Shown: one piece after another, positions 1-5,832 of the stretch | Numbering within the stretch: the first letter of the stretch is position 1 | Layout: each line of letters starts with the position of its first letter | Source of the DNA: Simkania sp. | GTDB taxonomy: Bacteria; Chlamydiota; Chlamydiia; Chlamydiales; Simkaniaceae | Direction of reading: 5' to 3' | Assembly (NCBI GenBank): GCA_028281425.1 | Contig: JANQJX010000012.1 | Coordinates: 1 to 9,420, forward strand | DNA: 9,420 nucleotides | Position numbers and translations under genes: made by a program | Notes under the pieces: generated by a model | Seen by the model: the letters and a program-made list of their open reading frames with translations, nothing else | What the model was told of the DNA's origin: nothing | Databases searched by the model: none

Positions 1-1
1 T

Positions 2-124
2 ATTTTAGCCCGAGGGCATCGGGTGTTAGCCTGTGGAGAGAATGCGTTGGCAACCTCTATGAAGCAGGAACTAGTAGGAAGCAGCGATGCATGCCTACTT
101 TCCAAAGTGCTGTTAAAGCACTAG
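2..124 (+). CDS. tnpB: TnpB/OrfB RNA-guided nuclease, C-terminal end only (partial)
   Basis: The last 40 codons and the TAG stop (122-124) of an IS200/IS605 OrfB (TnpB) gene that begins before the window. The visible tail reads ILARGHRVLACGENALATS, then MKQE. It resembles the tail of IS1341-type OrfB proteins that follows the C-terminal zinc ribbon and the last RuvC aspartate, both of which lie upstream of this window. TnpB proteins are RNA-guided DNA nucleases related to Cas12 and help retain the element at its donor site. Whether this copy is intact cannot be judged. The stop lies 4 bases before the right-end hairpin region, the normal compact arrangement, because the guide RNA is made from this same 3' end. 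Confidence 0.7.
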   Translation: MLARGHRVLACGENALATSMKQELVGSSDACLLSKVLLKH

Positions 125-128
125 GGAA

Positions 129-150
129 TCCTCTTCGTTTACGGAGAGGA
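129..150 (+). repeat. Subterminal hairpin of the IS right end, probably also the 3' stem of the TnpB omega RNA
   Basis: CCTCTTCG (130-137) and CGGAGAGG (142-149) pair around a TTTA loop with a single T-G wobble. An extra T-A pair at 129/150 makes a 9-bp stem. Stem-loops just inside the end are what the Y1 transposase recognises in IS200/IS605 elements. In TnpB systems the same stretch forms the 3' scaffold of the guide RNA. The stem is seen; both roles are known for the family and inferred here. Confidence 0.7.
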
Positions 151-159
151 GGATGTCAA

Positions 160-452
160 TGAGGCAAGATCAGACAAAAAGATTTTTTATAAAAAAAAAA
201 TATTGTAACCTAATCTTTGCAAAAGTAGATGATTCTCCTTTCTGGCTATACTTTTATTGAGAAATATGGAAATCTTACCCTAATCATCTGAATTTTAAAC
301 TTATTTTGGTGAGGAGATGGAAAATAAATGCTTTAGATTCAATGCGACTGCTTCTCGTTTTGCGTAAGGTGAGTTAAATAGATTTATTTAAAAAAAATCA
401 CACCTCTAAAATTGAAAGAAATTTCTTTTTAATCTTAAATTAAAGAAAGTTG
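160..452. other. Gene-free AT-rich stretch between the IS end and nrdR
   Basis: No convincing gene was found here. A 16-codon frame at 317-367 has a GAGGAG directly touching its ATG, too close for normal initiation. Near the 3' end there is an AT-rich two-tier stem: AGGTG at 367-371 pairs with CACCT at 401-405, and TTAAATA (374-380) pairs with TATTTAA (385-391). A perfect 14-bp palindrome, AAAGAAATTTCTTT, sits at 415-428, immediately upstream of nrdR. Either could be an operator or a weak terminator, but nothing identifies a protein partner. Confidence 0.5.
412..440 (+). promoter_or_regulatory. Candidate sigma-70-type promoter of the nrdR block
   Basis: TTGAAA (412-417) and TTAAAT (435-440) are separated by 17 bases. 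The -35 matches the consensus at 5 of 6 positions, the -10 at 4 of 6. The 14-bp palindrome at 415-428 overlaps the -35 and spacer, where a repressor could act. The start site would be near 447, leaving only a few bases of leader before the ATG at 453. In such AT-rich DNA chance matches are common, so this is tentative. Confidence 0.3.
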
Positions 453-920
453 ATGAAATGTCCTTTTTGTTTTCATGATGAATCCAAAGTGACCGATTCG
501 CGAAATACAAGTGATACTAAGAGTATTCGGAGGCGGCGAGAATGTTTAAAATGTTTGAGACGTTTTACGACATTTGAAACAATGGATATTTCTCTTCAAG
601 TGAAGAAGAGAGATGGTCTTTATGAAGATTTTGAGTTGGAAAAACTTATCAAAGGCATTGATGCTGCTTGTCGGCATACTCGTATTAGCCATGATCGAGT
701 GCGTGATTTAGCCTCTGCAATTGTGAGAGAACTTTTAGAAGCACAAATCAGGGAAATTGAAGCTCTTAAACTTGGGGAAATTGTCATGGAACATTTGCGT
801 CATCTAGATCAAGTTGCTTATATTCGTTTTGCTTGTGTTTATAGACGATTTAAAGATCTTGATGAAATTGTCGATGCAATTAATACTGCTTCTGCAGATG
901 AAAAAAAAATACAAATATAA
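453..920 (+). CDS. nrdR: NrdR, zinc-ribbon/ATP-cone repressor of ribonucleotide reductase genes
   Basis: A 155-residue protein of normal NrdR length. The N-terminal zinc ribbon has Cys3-x2-Cys6 (MKCPFC) and Cys31-x2-Cys34 in the family motif SIRRRRECLKC followed by RRFTTFE. An ATP-cone domain follows from about residue 49 to 139. NrdR binds ATP/dATP through the cone and NrdR boxes through the ribbon, and so matches ribonucleotide reductase transcription to the nucleotide pool. The frame can be opened at a TTG at 450, but the ATG at 453 gives the canonical MKCPFC start. Upstream there is only a purine run (AAAGAAAG), not a strong ribosome site. It is the first gene of the block and is followed 15 bases later by the DksA-like gene, the same order as I recall for C. 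trachomatis. No obvious NrdR box was seen nearby. Confidence 0.95.
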   Translation: MKCPFCFHDESKVTDSRNTSDTKSIRRRRECLKCLRRFTTFETMDISLQVKKRDGLYEDFELEKLIKGIDAACRHTRISHDRVRDLASAIVRELLEAQIREIEALKLGEIVMEHLRHLDQVAYIRFACVYRRFKDLDEIVDAINTASADEKKIQI

Positions 921-935
921 GGAAGAAGATCTGAA

Positions 936-1298
936 ATGGGGCTTACAAAAAATGAAATTGAGATATTTAAAAAACGATTAGAAGAACTTAAAGGGCAATT
1001 GATTCGAACAATTGAAAGGGTTTCAGAAGATGTTAAAAACAAAGAAGAACCCAAAGGGTATTCTCAACATCAAGCTGATGAAGGAACAGATGATTTTGAT
1101 CAAACCATTTCAATTGAAATTTCAGGAAAGGAGCAGATTATATTACGTCAGATTGAAAGATCCCTAGAGAAGATTCATGAAGGAAATTATGGCATTTGTG
1201 ATGTTTCGGGAAAACCTATTCCTATTAAACGCTTAGAAGCTATTCCTTATGCAACAATGACCGTAGAAGCTCAGGAGAATTATGAGAAAGGGCTATAG
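936..1298 (+). CDS. dksA: DksA/TraR-family transcription factor with a degenerate zinc finger
   Basis: A 120-residue protein with a helical coiled-coil part (about 4-39 and 56-82), an acidic stretch between the helices (ADEGTDDFDQ, 47-56) and a C-terminal globular part containing GNYGICDVSGKPIP and KRLEAIPYATMTV. Family members enter the RNA polymerase secondary channel and modulate initiation. Of the four zinc-ligand cysteines of E. coli DksA only the first survives (Cys88). The other positions read Ser91, Thr109 and Ala112. The ICDVSGKPIP form resembles the Cys-poor YteA-like subgroup known from Gram-positive bacteria. Start choice: GGAAGAAG at 921-928, 7 bases before the ATG. It overlaps lspA by 17 bases. 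Family assignment is firm; whether it does the job of DksA proper is inferred from position and from the chlamydial gene named dksA. Confidence 0.9.
   Translation: MGLTKNEIEIFKKRLEELKGQLIRTIERVSEDVKNKEEPKGYSQHQADEGTDDFDQTISIEISGKEQIILRQIERSLEKIHEGNYGICDVSGKPIPIKRLEAIPYATMTVEAQENYEKGL
1273..1277 (+). promoter_or_regulatory. Ribosome binding site AGGAG fixing the lspA start inside dksA
   Basis: AGGAG sits 4 bases before the ATG at 1282, within the last codons of the preceding gene. It supports an lspA start that overlaps dksA by 17 bases, with translation of the two genes likely coupled. Confidence 0.6.
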
Positions 1299-1842
1299 AA
1301 AAGAGATCAAGTGGTTTCTTATCATAGGTTTTTTTCTTTTTTCCTTAGATCGTTTTTCTAAAATATGGGCTTATCATTTTTTTGCTCCTTCTCAGGCGTG
1401 GGAGAACTTTTCTTTCCCCTATGGAGGTATCAAAGTATTTCAAAATTTCCTTGGCATTGATTTTTGTTTGAATAAAGTGATGAATCCTGGGGGAGCATGG
1501 GGACTTTTGGGTTCTTATCCTCTTATTTTGATGCCCATACGTCTTCTTATTTTGTTTGGAATCATTTTTTATTTTTTCTTTGGTCATCGAGAAAGTAAAA
1601 AAACTTTTCCCCTTCTTCTTATTATAATAGGAGCTCTAAGCAATATTTTAGATTATTTTTTTTATGGAGCTGTAATTGATTTATTTCATTTTATCTTGTG
1701 GGGATATTCATTTCCTGTGTTTAATATTGCTGATATTTCTATTTTCTTTGGGATTATGCAACTCATGATCAAGTCTTTGATGCAAAAAAAGAGCCAAAAG
1801 GAAACGAAACATGGTATTTCGCATCAGTCATCCCCATATTGA
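1282..1842 (+). CDS. lspA: Prolipoprotein signal peptidase (signal peptidase II)
   Basis: A 186-residue inner-membrane aspartyl protease that removes signal peptides from diacylglyceryl-modified prolipoproteins. Four membrane helices are visible, roughly 11-31, 81-100, 108-125 and 145-164. Conserved LspA elements appear in order: LDRFSK (22-27), VMNPGGAWG (66-74), GALSNILD (117-124), AVIDLFHF (130-137) and FPVFNIADI (144-152). The catalytic pair is most likely Asp133 and Asp151, spaced 18 apart as in characterised enzymes. At 186 aa it is slightly longer than many LspA proteins (about 160-170 aa), with extra polar residues at the C-terminus (KKSQKETKH). It overlaps dksA upstream by 17 bases and the unknown gene downstream by 32. 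No in-frame start later than 1282 would keep the first helix. Confidence 0.95.
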   Translation: MRKGYRKEIKWFLIIGFFLFSLDRFSKIWAYHFFAPSQAWENFSFPYGGIKVFQNFLGIDFCLNKVMNPGGAWGLLGSYPLILMPIRLLILFGIIFYFFFGHRESKKTFPLLLIIIGALSNILDYFFYGAVIDLFHFILWGYSFPVFNIADISIFFGIMQLMIKSLMQKKSQKETKHGISHQSSPY

Positions 1843-2512
1843 GGGATTTTTCCAATCTTCAAAACCCCTTTTTTATCGTGTGCTTTTCGATACAGAAGAG
1901 ATGGAAGATCTTTTTTCTTATCTTCCTTCTTTTGCTCTCTATAATGTCTCAAAGCTTGCCCTTGAAAAAGAAATCATTTTTTCTAAAAAACAATTTTTAG
2001 AGGGGTATGCGCTTTACGTGAAAGGGTTAAAAAAAGGAGATTTTTCTCATTTAACGCTTTCAAAGTCTCTTTTTTCAGCTGTTTTATCAAGCACACCAAA
2101 GAGTTTTTATGCGATGGAGGTGAAAGAAAAACTTCTTCTTAAAATGTTAGAGCCAACGATTCAACTCTCTTTACATCGGTTTAATTTTTGCAAAGAAAAT
2201 AAAACCTTTCATTCAATGGTCAGTGGCAAAGAACTTGTCAGCTGGGGTCTTCAGTTTTCTTATCCTACCCTTTATTCTAATTCGAAAAAGGGGGATGTGA
2301 TAAAAACCATGAAACAAAAACCCTTTCCAAATAACCTTCTTTTTCGTTCCTTGATGCGTTTTATACGCTCCAAAAGCGATCCTGTGTTTTTTTTGGTGGA
2401 TGGAGAAAGGATAAATGGTCAAATGCGTCTTGGAAAAAATTGTTTCAGTTGGATTCATACATATAAAAGTTTAAATGAGCAAGGACTTGAAGTAGAAAGA
2501 AGGAAAAAATGA
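1811..2512 (+). CDS. Conserved-looking hypothetical protein between lspA and cinA
   Basis: I do not recognise this 233-residue protein. It is rich in Lys, Phe, Ser and Leu, with no signal peptide, no clear membrane segment and no repeated or metal-binding motif. Features that look structured include FYRVLFDTEEMEDLFSYLP near the N-terminus, a region around 85-125 that looks helical, and a C-terminal VFFLVDGERINGQMRLGKN that reads like beta strands. It is a genuine gene by context: AAGGA at 1798-1802 lies 8 bases before the ATG, it overlaps lspA by 32 bases, and its TGA overlaps the cinA ATG (ATGA). Its place inside a tightly coupled housekeeping block suggests a core chlamydial function, but none can be named. 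Confidence 0.8.
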   Translation: MVFRISHPHIEGFFQSSKPLFYRVLFDTEEMEDLFSYLPSFALYNVSKLALEKEIIFSKKQFLEGYALYVKGLKKGDFSHLTLSKSLFSAVLSSTPKSFYAMEVKEKLLLKMLEPTIQLSLHRFNFCKENKTFHSMVSGKELVSWGLQFSYPTLYSNSKKGDVIKTMKQKPFPNNLLFRSLMRFIRSKSDPVFFLVDGERINGQMRLGKNCFSWIHTYKSLNEQGLEVERRKK

Positions 2513-3756
2513 CAATAGAACTTATTACAATAGGAGCAGAATTGCTCAGTGGGCAAACATTGAATCTCAATGGAGCTTTAATCGGACAGGTTTTAATCGA
2601 GAAAGGGTATGCTATAGAGAGGATGACCGTTTTATCTGACAATTATAAATGCTTGAAGGAGGAAGTTGGAAAGGCTCTTAAACGGGTGTCTATTGTCATA
2701 ACAACAGGGGGGCTTGGTCCTACAAGAGATGATATTACAAGAGAGGTGTTTGGAGATATTTTTCAAAGAAAGCTCTTGTTTAATAAGGATCTTGCTTTAG
2801 ATCTCGAAAGAAGATTTGGCAAGTTTGAAACACTTAGAGATCAGTCGATGGTTTTAGAAGGAGCAAACATTTTATCCAATCCGATTGGGACAGCTCCTGG
2901 ATTTATTTTAGAAAAAGAGGAGAAAGCTTTGATTGCTCTTCCTGGGGTTCCGATTCAAATGGAGAGACTTCTTAGGGAGAAGGTGCTTTTATATCTTGCA
3001 AAAAAGAAATTAAGAAAGCGTTTCCAAACCTCTCTTTATTTTTGCCTTCTTTCCGAACAAATGGTTGATCCTTATTTGCGTGAGTGGGAAAAAAAAACAC
3101 CCGAAATCGAAATGGGTATTTGTCCTTCTTACGGAACCCTTTCTCTGTATTTGAGTGTTGAAGCAAAAGATCAAAAAGAGGGGAATGAAAAATTAAAACC
3201 GGCAGTTCAATTTTTTAAAAAGCATTTTGAACATCATCTATTTTCTTATGAAGAGAAAAATATTGAAAAAGCTGTTCATCAACATCTGATTGCTAAGAAA
3301 AAGAGTTTAATTCTTGCCGAATCATGTACAGGAGGAAAAATGGCGGCAAGGCTCACCCAATATAGTGGTGCTTCTAACTACTTTTTAGGAAGTATTGTAA
3401 GCTATTCAAACTTTTTAAAAAAAGAATTGCTAGGTGTCAGTGAAACAACGCTGAAGAGTTTTGGAGCTGTAAGTCAAGAGACGGTTTTTGAAATGGCAAC
3501 CCAGGCCCTCAAACTCTCTCAGGCTGACTATGCAATTGCTGTATCGGGAATTGCAGGTCCTTTAGGAGGAAGCAAAGAAAAGCCAGTTGGAACCATCTGG
3601 GGAGCGATTGCCGAAAAAGGAAAAGAAGTGTGGGTTTGCTCATTTTGCTTAAAAGAAAAAGGATCAAGAGACTTGATGATTGAATATGCAGGAACCTTTC
3701 TTTTTAGCCATTTTTTTCGCTTGATTGCTTATCATATTTCTCCTTTTGGAAAGTGA
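2509..3756 (+). CDS. cinA: CinA-family protein: MoaB-like pyrophosphatase domain plus nicotinamide-nucleotide amidase (PncC) domain
   Basis: A 415-residue two-domain CinA of normal length. The N-terminal domain (about 1-165) is of the molybdopterin-binding-fold/COG1058 type, with ITIGAELLSGQT at the start, the loop TGGLGPTRDD (66-75) and LPGVPIQM (144-151). In characterised members it hydrolyses ADP-ribose or related pyrophosphates. The C-terminal domain (about 250-410) is the PncC/COG1546 amidase that converts NMN to nicotinate mononucleotide. It carries LAESCTGG (269-276) and SGIAGPLGG (346-354), followed by PVGTIWGA. Both domains look complete, so both activities are plausible, placing it in NAD by-product clean-up or salvage. 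The name comes from competence-inducible homologues; no competence role is implied. AAGGA at 2500-2504 lies 4 bases before the ATG, which overlaps the previous stop. The next gene starts 1 base after its stop. Confidence 0.93.
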   Translation: MTIELITIGAELLSGQTLNLNGALIGQVLIEKGYAIERMTVLSDNYKCLKEEVGKALKRVSIVITTGGLGPTRDDITREVFGDIFQRKLLFNKDLALDLERRFGKFETLRDQSMVLEGANILSNPIGTAPGFILEKEEKALIALPGVPIQMERLLREKVLLYLAKKKLRKRFQTSLYFCLLSEQMVDPYLREWEKKTPEIEMGICPSYGTLSLYLSVEAKDQKEGNEKLKPAVQFFKKHFEHHLFSYEEKNIEKAVHQHLIAKKKSLILAESCTGGKMAARLTQYSGASNYFLGSIVSYSNFLKKELLGVSETTLKSFGAVSQETVFEMATQALKLSQADYAIAVSGIAGPLGGSKEKPVGTIWGAIAEKGKEVWVCSFCLKEKGSRDLMIEYAGTFLFSHFFRLIAYHISPFGK

Positions 3757-3757
3757 A

Positions 3758-4573
3758 ATGGATACTTATCAACTGATCGATAGTGGGTATGGGAAAAAAT
3801 TAGAGGCTTTTGGTCCTTTTAAGCTGATTCGTCCTTGTCCTCAAGCCTTATGGGAACCTCTTCTTCCAGATGCGTGGAAAAAATATGATGGGGAATTTGT
3901 ACGTTCTCAAGAAAATCTTTGGAAGAGAGTTAAAACCCCCTCTCCATTTGAAATATTTTTTAACTCTTTTCGTTTTAAATTAGACTTTACCGATTTTGGT
4001 CATGTAGGATTATTTCCAGAACATGCAATGCATTGGAAATGGATGCAAGAAAAAGTTAGATCAAGGGAATTTCATTTTCTTAATCTTTTTGCTTATTCGG
4101 GAGGAGCTACTTTGGCTCTTGCTAAAGCAGGGGCGCATGTCACCCACCTTGATGCTTCTAAAAAAATGATTTATTGGGCCAAGGAGAATGTCCGTTTAAA
4201 TAAACTTGAAAAAGCACCTATCCGCTTTATTGTCGATGATGCAATGAAATTTTTAAAGCGAGAGATTAAGAGAAAAAGAGAGTATCATGGAATTCTCTTA
4301 GATCCTCCTACCTTTGGGCGAGGCTCTCAAGGGCAAGTATTTAAAATTGAGAGGGACTTAATCATGCTGCTTAAGCTATGCAGAGAAGTTTTAAAATCAA
4401 AAAAAAGATTTATTGTTTTAACAACACATACCTCTCTTTTTACACCAAGAGCTCTTCAGAATGTATTAGAGCAGATTTTTTGTAGAGAAGACATTGAAGC
4501 AAAAGAGATGCTAATTTCTTCTCCGAGCTCTTTTTCTTTGCCAAGTGGTTCTTATGCGAGGTGGTATGGATAG
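3758..4573 (+). CDS. Class I SAM-dependent methyltransferase, COG1092/RlmI-RlmK-like
   Basis: A 271-residue Rossmann-fold methyltransferase. Motif I is FLNLFAYSGGATLALAKAG (107-125), followed by the acidic LDAS (131-134) that binds the ribose of SAM. Motif IV is GILLDPPTFGRG (178-189), the DPP-[ST/K]-F signature of the large-subunit rRNA methyltransferases RlmI and RlmK. The N-terminal part (1-105) carries GLFPEHAMHWKW, similar to the GlfpDhR segment of that group, but is too short to hold the PUA domain of RlmI. The position where m5C enzymes of this group carry the catalytic cysteine reads VLTTHTS (220-226), without Cys, so an m5C product is unlikely. The target is probably RNA but cannot be named. 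The TTG-initiated extension to 3725 was rejected: GGAAAG at 3748-3753 lies 4 bases before the ATG at 3758. Confidence 0.82.
   Translation: MDTYQLIDSGYGKKLEAFGPFKLIRPCPQALWEPLLPDAWKKYDGEFVRSQENLWKRVKTPSPFEIFFNSFRFKLDFTDFGHVGLFPEHAMHWKWMQEKVRSREFHFLNLFAYSGGATLALAKAGAHVTHLDASKKMIYWAKENVRLNKLEKAPIRFIVDDAMKFLKREIKRKREYHGILLDPPTFGRGSQGQVFKIERDLIMLLKLCREVLKSKKRFIVLTTHTSLFTPRALQNVLEQIFCREDIEAKEMLISSPSSFSLPSGSYARWYG
4558..4564 (+). promoter_or_regulatory. Ribosome binding site GAGGTGG fixing the start of the TrmH-family gene
   Basis: GAGG, within GAGGTGG, ends 4 bases before the ATG at 4566. It favours 4566 over the upstream in-frame GTG at 4545 and ATG at 4554. The resulting protein begins MDRKIISFQNPLVKKI, the usual start of SpoU-family proteins. 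The gene then overlaps the preceding one by 8 bases. Confidence 0.55.
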
Positions 4574-5375
4574 GAAAATTATAAGTTTCCAAAATCCTCT
4601 TGTAAAAAAAATCGTGAAATTACGTCAAAAAAGAGAAAGGGAAAAGAGCAAGCTTTACCTTATTGAAGGTTACCGAGAATTACTAAGGGCTATCGAAGGG
4701 AAGGCTAAACTCAAAATGCTTTTTTACTCACCAAATCACTTTTTAAAGTCGAATGAATGGGCACTCATTCGAAAAGCCAAGAGCGTTCATTTCATAGAGA
4801 CGGTTGAAGTGAGCCCAGCTATTTTTGAGAAACTCTCTTATCGAGATCGCCCTGATGGATTGCTTGCAATTGCTGAGATAGAATTCTCTCCTTTTTCTGA
4901 GTTAAAGCTGAGTGAAGTCCCCTTTTTTCTCATCGCTGAAGCTATTGAAAAACCGGGGAATTTGGGATCAATGTTAAGATCGTGTGATGGAGCAGGAGTA
5001 GATGCTTTCATTCTTTGTGACCCCAAAGCAGATATTTATAATCCAAATGTGGTGAGAGCAAGTGTTGGGACCCTTTTTTCGGTTCCTTTTTTTGTCCAAG
5101 AGAAAGAAGCGCTTTTAAAATTTCTCAAAAAAAAGAAGATTCAAATTATTGCGGCAATGCCGTGTACCGATCAAATTTATACAAATGCGTTTTTAAGTGG
5201 TCCTCTTGCGCTTATTCTCGGGACTGAACAACTTGGCCTTTCAACGTTTTGGTTAGAAAATGCCGATTTAAAAGTAAAAATCCCAATGAAAGGGAGTGCT
5301 GATAGCTTAAATGTTGCTGCTGCAACTACATTGCTTCTCTATGAAGTTGTCAGACAAAGAACTCTTTCTCTTTAA
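4566..5375 (+). CDS. SpoU/TrmH-family RNA 2'-O-methyltransferase
   Basis: A 269-residue SPOUT (trefoil-knot) methyltransferase. The N-terminal substrate-binding domain (about 1-105) opens with ISFQNPLVKKIVKLR and contains LIEGYREL, typical of the 23S rRNA/tRNA 2'-O-ribose methyltransferase group. The catalytic domain shows the three SpoU motifs: motif 1 EKPGNLGSMLRSC (128-140) with Asn132 and the catalytic-type Arg138, motif 2 LILGTEQLGLS (217-227), and motif 3 IPMKGSADSLNVAAAT (239-254). These residues form the knot that binds SAM. The architecture fits RlmB- or TsnR-like rRNA enzymes better than short tRNA TrmL, but the target nucleotide cannot be told from sequence. It is the last gene of the block, and its TAA stop overlaps the start of a long inverted repeat. 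Confidence 0.9.
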   Translation: MDRKIISFQNPLVKKIVKLRQKREREKSKLYLIEGYRELLRAIEGKAKLKMLFYSPNHFLKSNEWALIRKAKSVHFIETVEVSPAIFEKLSYRDRPDGLLAIAEIEFSPFSELKLSEVPFFLIAEAIEKPGNLGSMLRSCDGAGVDAFILCDPKADIYNPNVVRASVGTLFSVPFFVQEKEALLKFLKKKKIQIIAAMPCTDQIYTNAFLSGPLALILGTEQLGLSTFWLENADLKVKIPMKGSADSLNVAAATTLLLYEVVRQRTLSL

Positions 5376-5573
5376 CGCAAATTCTGAAGCGGGCTTGCCT
5401 TGAACTGGAGAATCCTCGTCTAAAGGATCTTTTTTCTTTAGGCTTGAAAAAGTCGCATCTCCTTTTGCCCTCAAGAGTCTAGTGAATTTGCATCTTTCAC
5501 AATTTTCGAAAAAAATCTCAATAGATCCGAAAAATTTTTCAGTTCAAGACAGGCCCACTTCAGAATTCGCGTT
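5374..5573. repeat. 200-bp segment with 34-bp imperfect terminal inverted repeats (MITE-like or long palindromic element)
   Basis: The left arm at 5374-5407 (starts AACGCAAATTCTGAAG, ends CTTGAACTG) matches the reverse complement of the right arm at 5540-5573 (starts CAGTTCAAG, ends GAATTCGCGTT) at 30 of 34 positions. One of the four differences is a G-T wobble in a folded transcript. The 132-bp interior also has complementary pieces, with GGATC near its left side and GATCC near its right. The segment begins within the stop codon of the TrmH-family gene and carries no gene. It could be a non-autonomous mobile element, a family of dispersed palindromes, or a large transcript-end structure. No flanking target duplication was evident. 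Confidence 0.65.
5412..5435 (+). terminator. Candidate intrinsic terminator after the TrmH-family gene
   Basis: ATCCT (5412-5416) pairs with AGGAT (5424-5428) around a 7-base loop, followed by C and six Ts (5430-5435). It lies 37 bases past the stop of the last gene in the plus-strand block, a sensible place for a terminator. The stem is short, and it sits inside the 200-bp inverted-repeat segment. Confidence 0.35.
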
Positions 5574-5577
5574 CTTT

Positions 5578-5674
5578 AATCTGTATTTTACATGCCTAAT
5601 CTAGAAAAATCCGCATGCTCTATTTCACTCAAACATCCAATAAATTTTTTGAGGTTAAGTTGTAAATCTTCCCC
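5578..5674 (-). repeat. Copy A of a dispersed repeat (inverted relative to copy B)
   Basis: Read on the minus strand, this stretch matches 7213-7307 on the plus strand. The core (5605-5657) is best, with GAGCATGCGGATTTTT identical and the adjoining GGATGT-TGAGTGAAA segment differing at about one position. Outside the core the similarity fades. A 72-codon plus-strand frame crosses it (5592-5810) but has no ribosome site and no recognisable domain, so it is not called as a gene. Confidence 0.65.
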
Positions 5675-5832
5675 TGTTTTTTCTAATGGTTCATTTGGCT
5701 TGACTTCAAATCACTGGATTTTTTTTGTTGGTTTCTATAAAATTATACAAGGCCAGTTAAGGAAACTTAAGGTTAGAGGAATCCAAATTGAAAAAAATAG
5801 ACATGTATAAGGGCTTTCGAGTTTAAAGAAAT

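Larger units (their letters stand above)
1..159 (+). mobile_element. Right end of an IS200/IS605-family (IS1341-like) insertion sequence
   Basis: The segment holds the 3' end of a tnpB/orfB gene, then a subterminal hairpin, then a TCAA tetranucleotide at 156-159. This is the usual right-end layout of IS200/IS605 elements, which have no terminal inverted repeats and move as single strands. The hairpin and the TCAA are seen directly. The exact boundary after position 159 is inferred by analogy with IS608-type right cleavage sites. The left end, and any tnpA, lie outside the window. The sequence beyond 160 turns AT-rich, in line with a boundary there. Confidence 0.75.
5376..5832. other. 457-bp intergenic region before the symporter gene
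   Basis: It contains the 200-bp inverted-repeat segment, a candidate terminator and repeat copy A. The remaining 5675-5832 shows only AT-rich sequence. A TATAAG at 5806-5811 and a TATAAA at 5736-5741 could serve as -10 elements for the symporter gene, but neither has a good -35 at the right distance, so no promoter is called. Confidence 0.5.

Noticed and set aside
317..367. 16-codon frame MENKCFRFNATASRFA with an adjacent GAGGAG
   Set aside because: The purine run touches the ATG, leaving no spacing for ribosome binding, and the peptide shows no recognisable feature. It was not called as a gene or leader peptide.
839..1054. Minus-strand frames inside nrdR/dksA, lspA, cinA, the TrmH-family gene and the symporter gene
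   Set aside because: They are antisense shadows of well-supported plus-strand genes, without ribosome sites or domains of their own.
3725..3757. Upstream TTG start for the COG1092-like methyltransferase
   Set aside because: The extension MLIIFLLLESE is only the out-of-frame end of cinA. The ATG at 3758 has a proper ribosome site and follows the cinA stop directly.
5592..5810. 72-codon plus-strand frame starting MPNLEKSACSISL
   Set aside because: It has no ribosome site, crosses repeat copy A, and then reads through AT-rich promoter-like sequence. The similarity of its start to the minus-strand frame at 7231-7419 is explained by the inverted DNA repeat, with differences at all codon positions.
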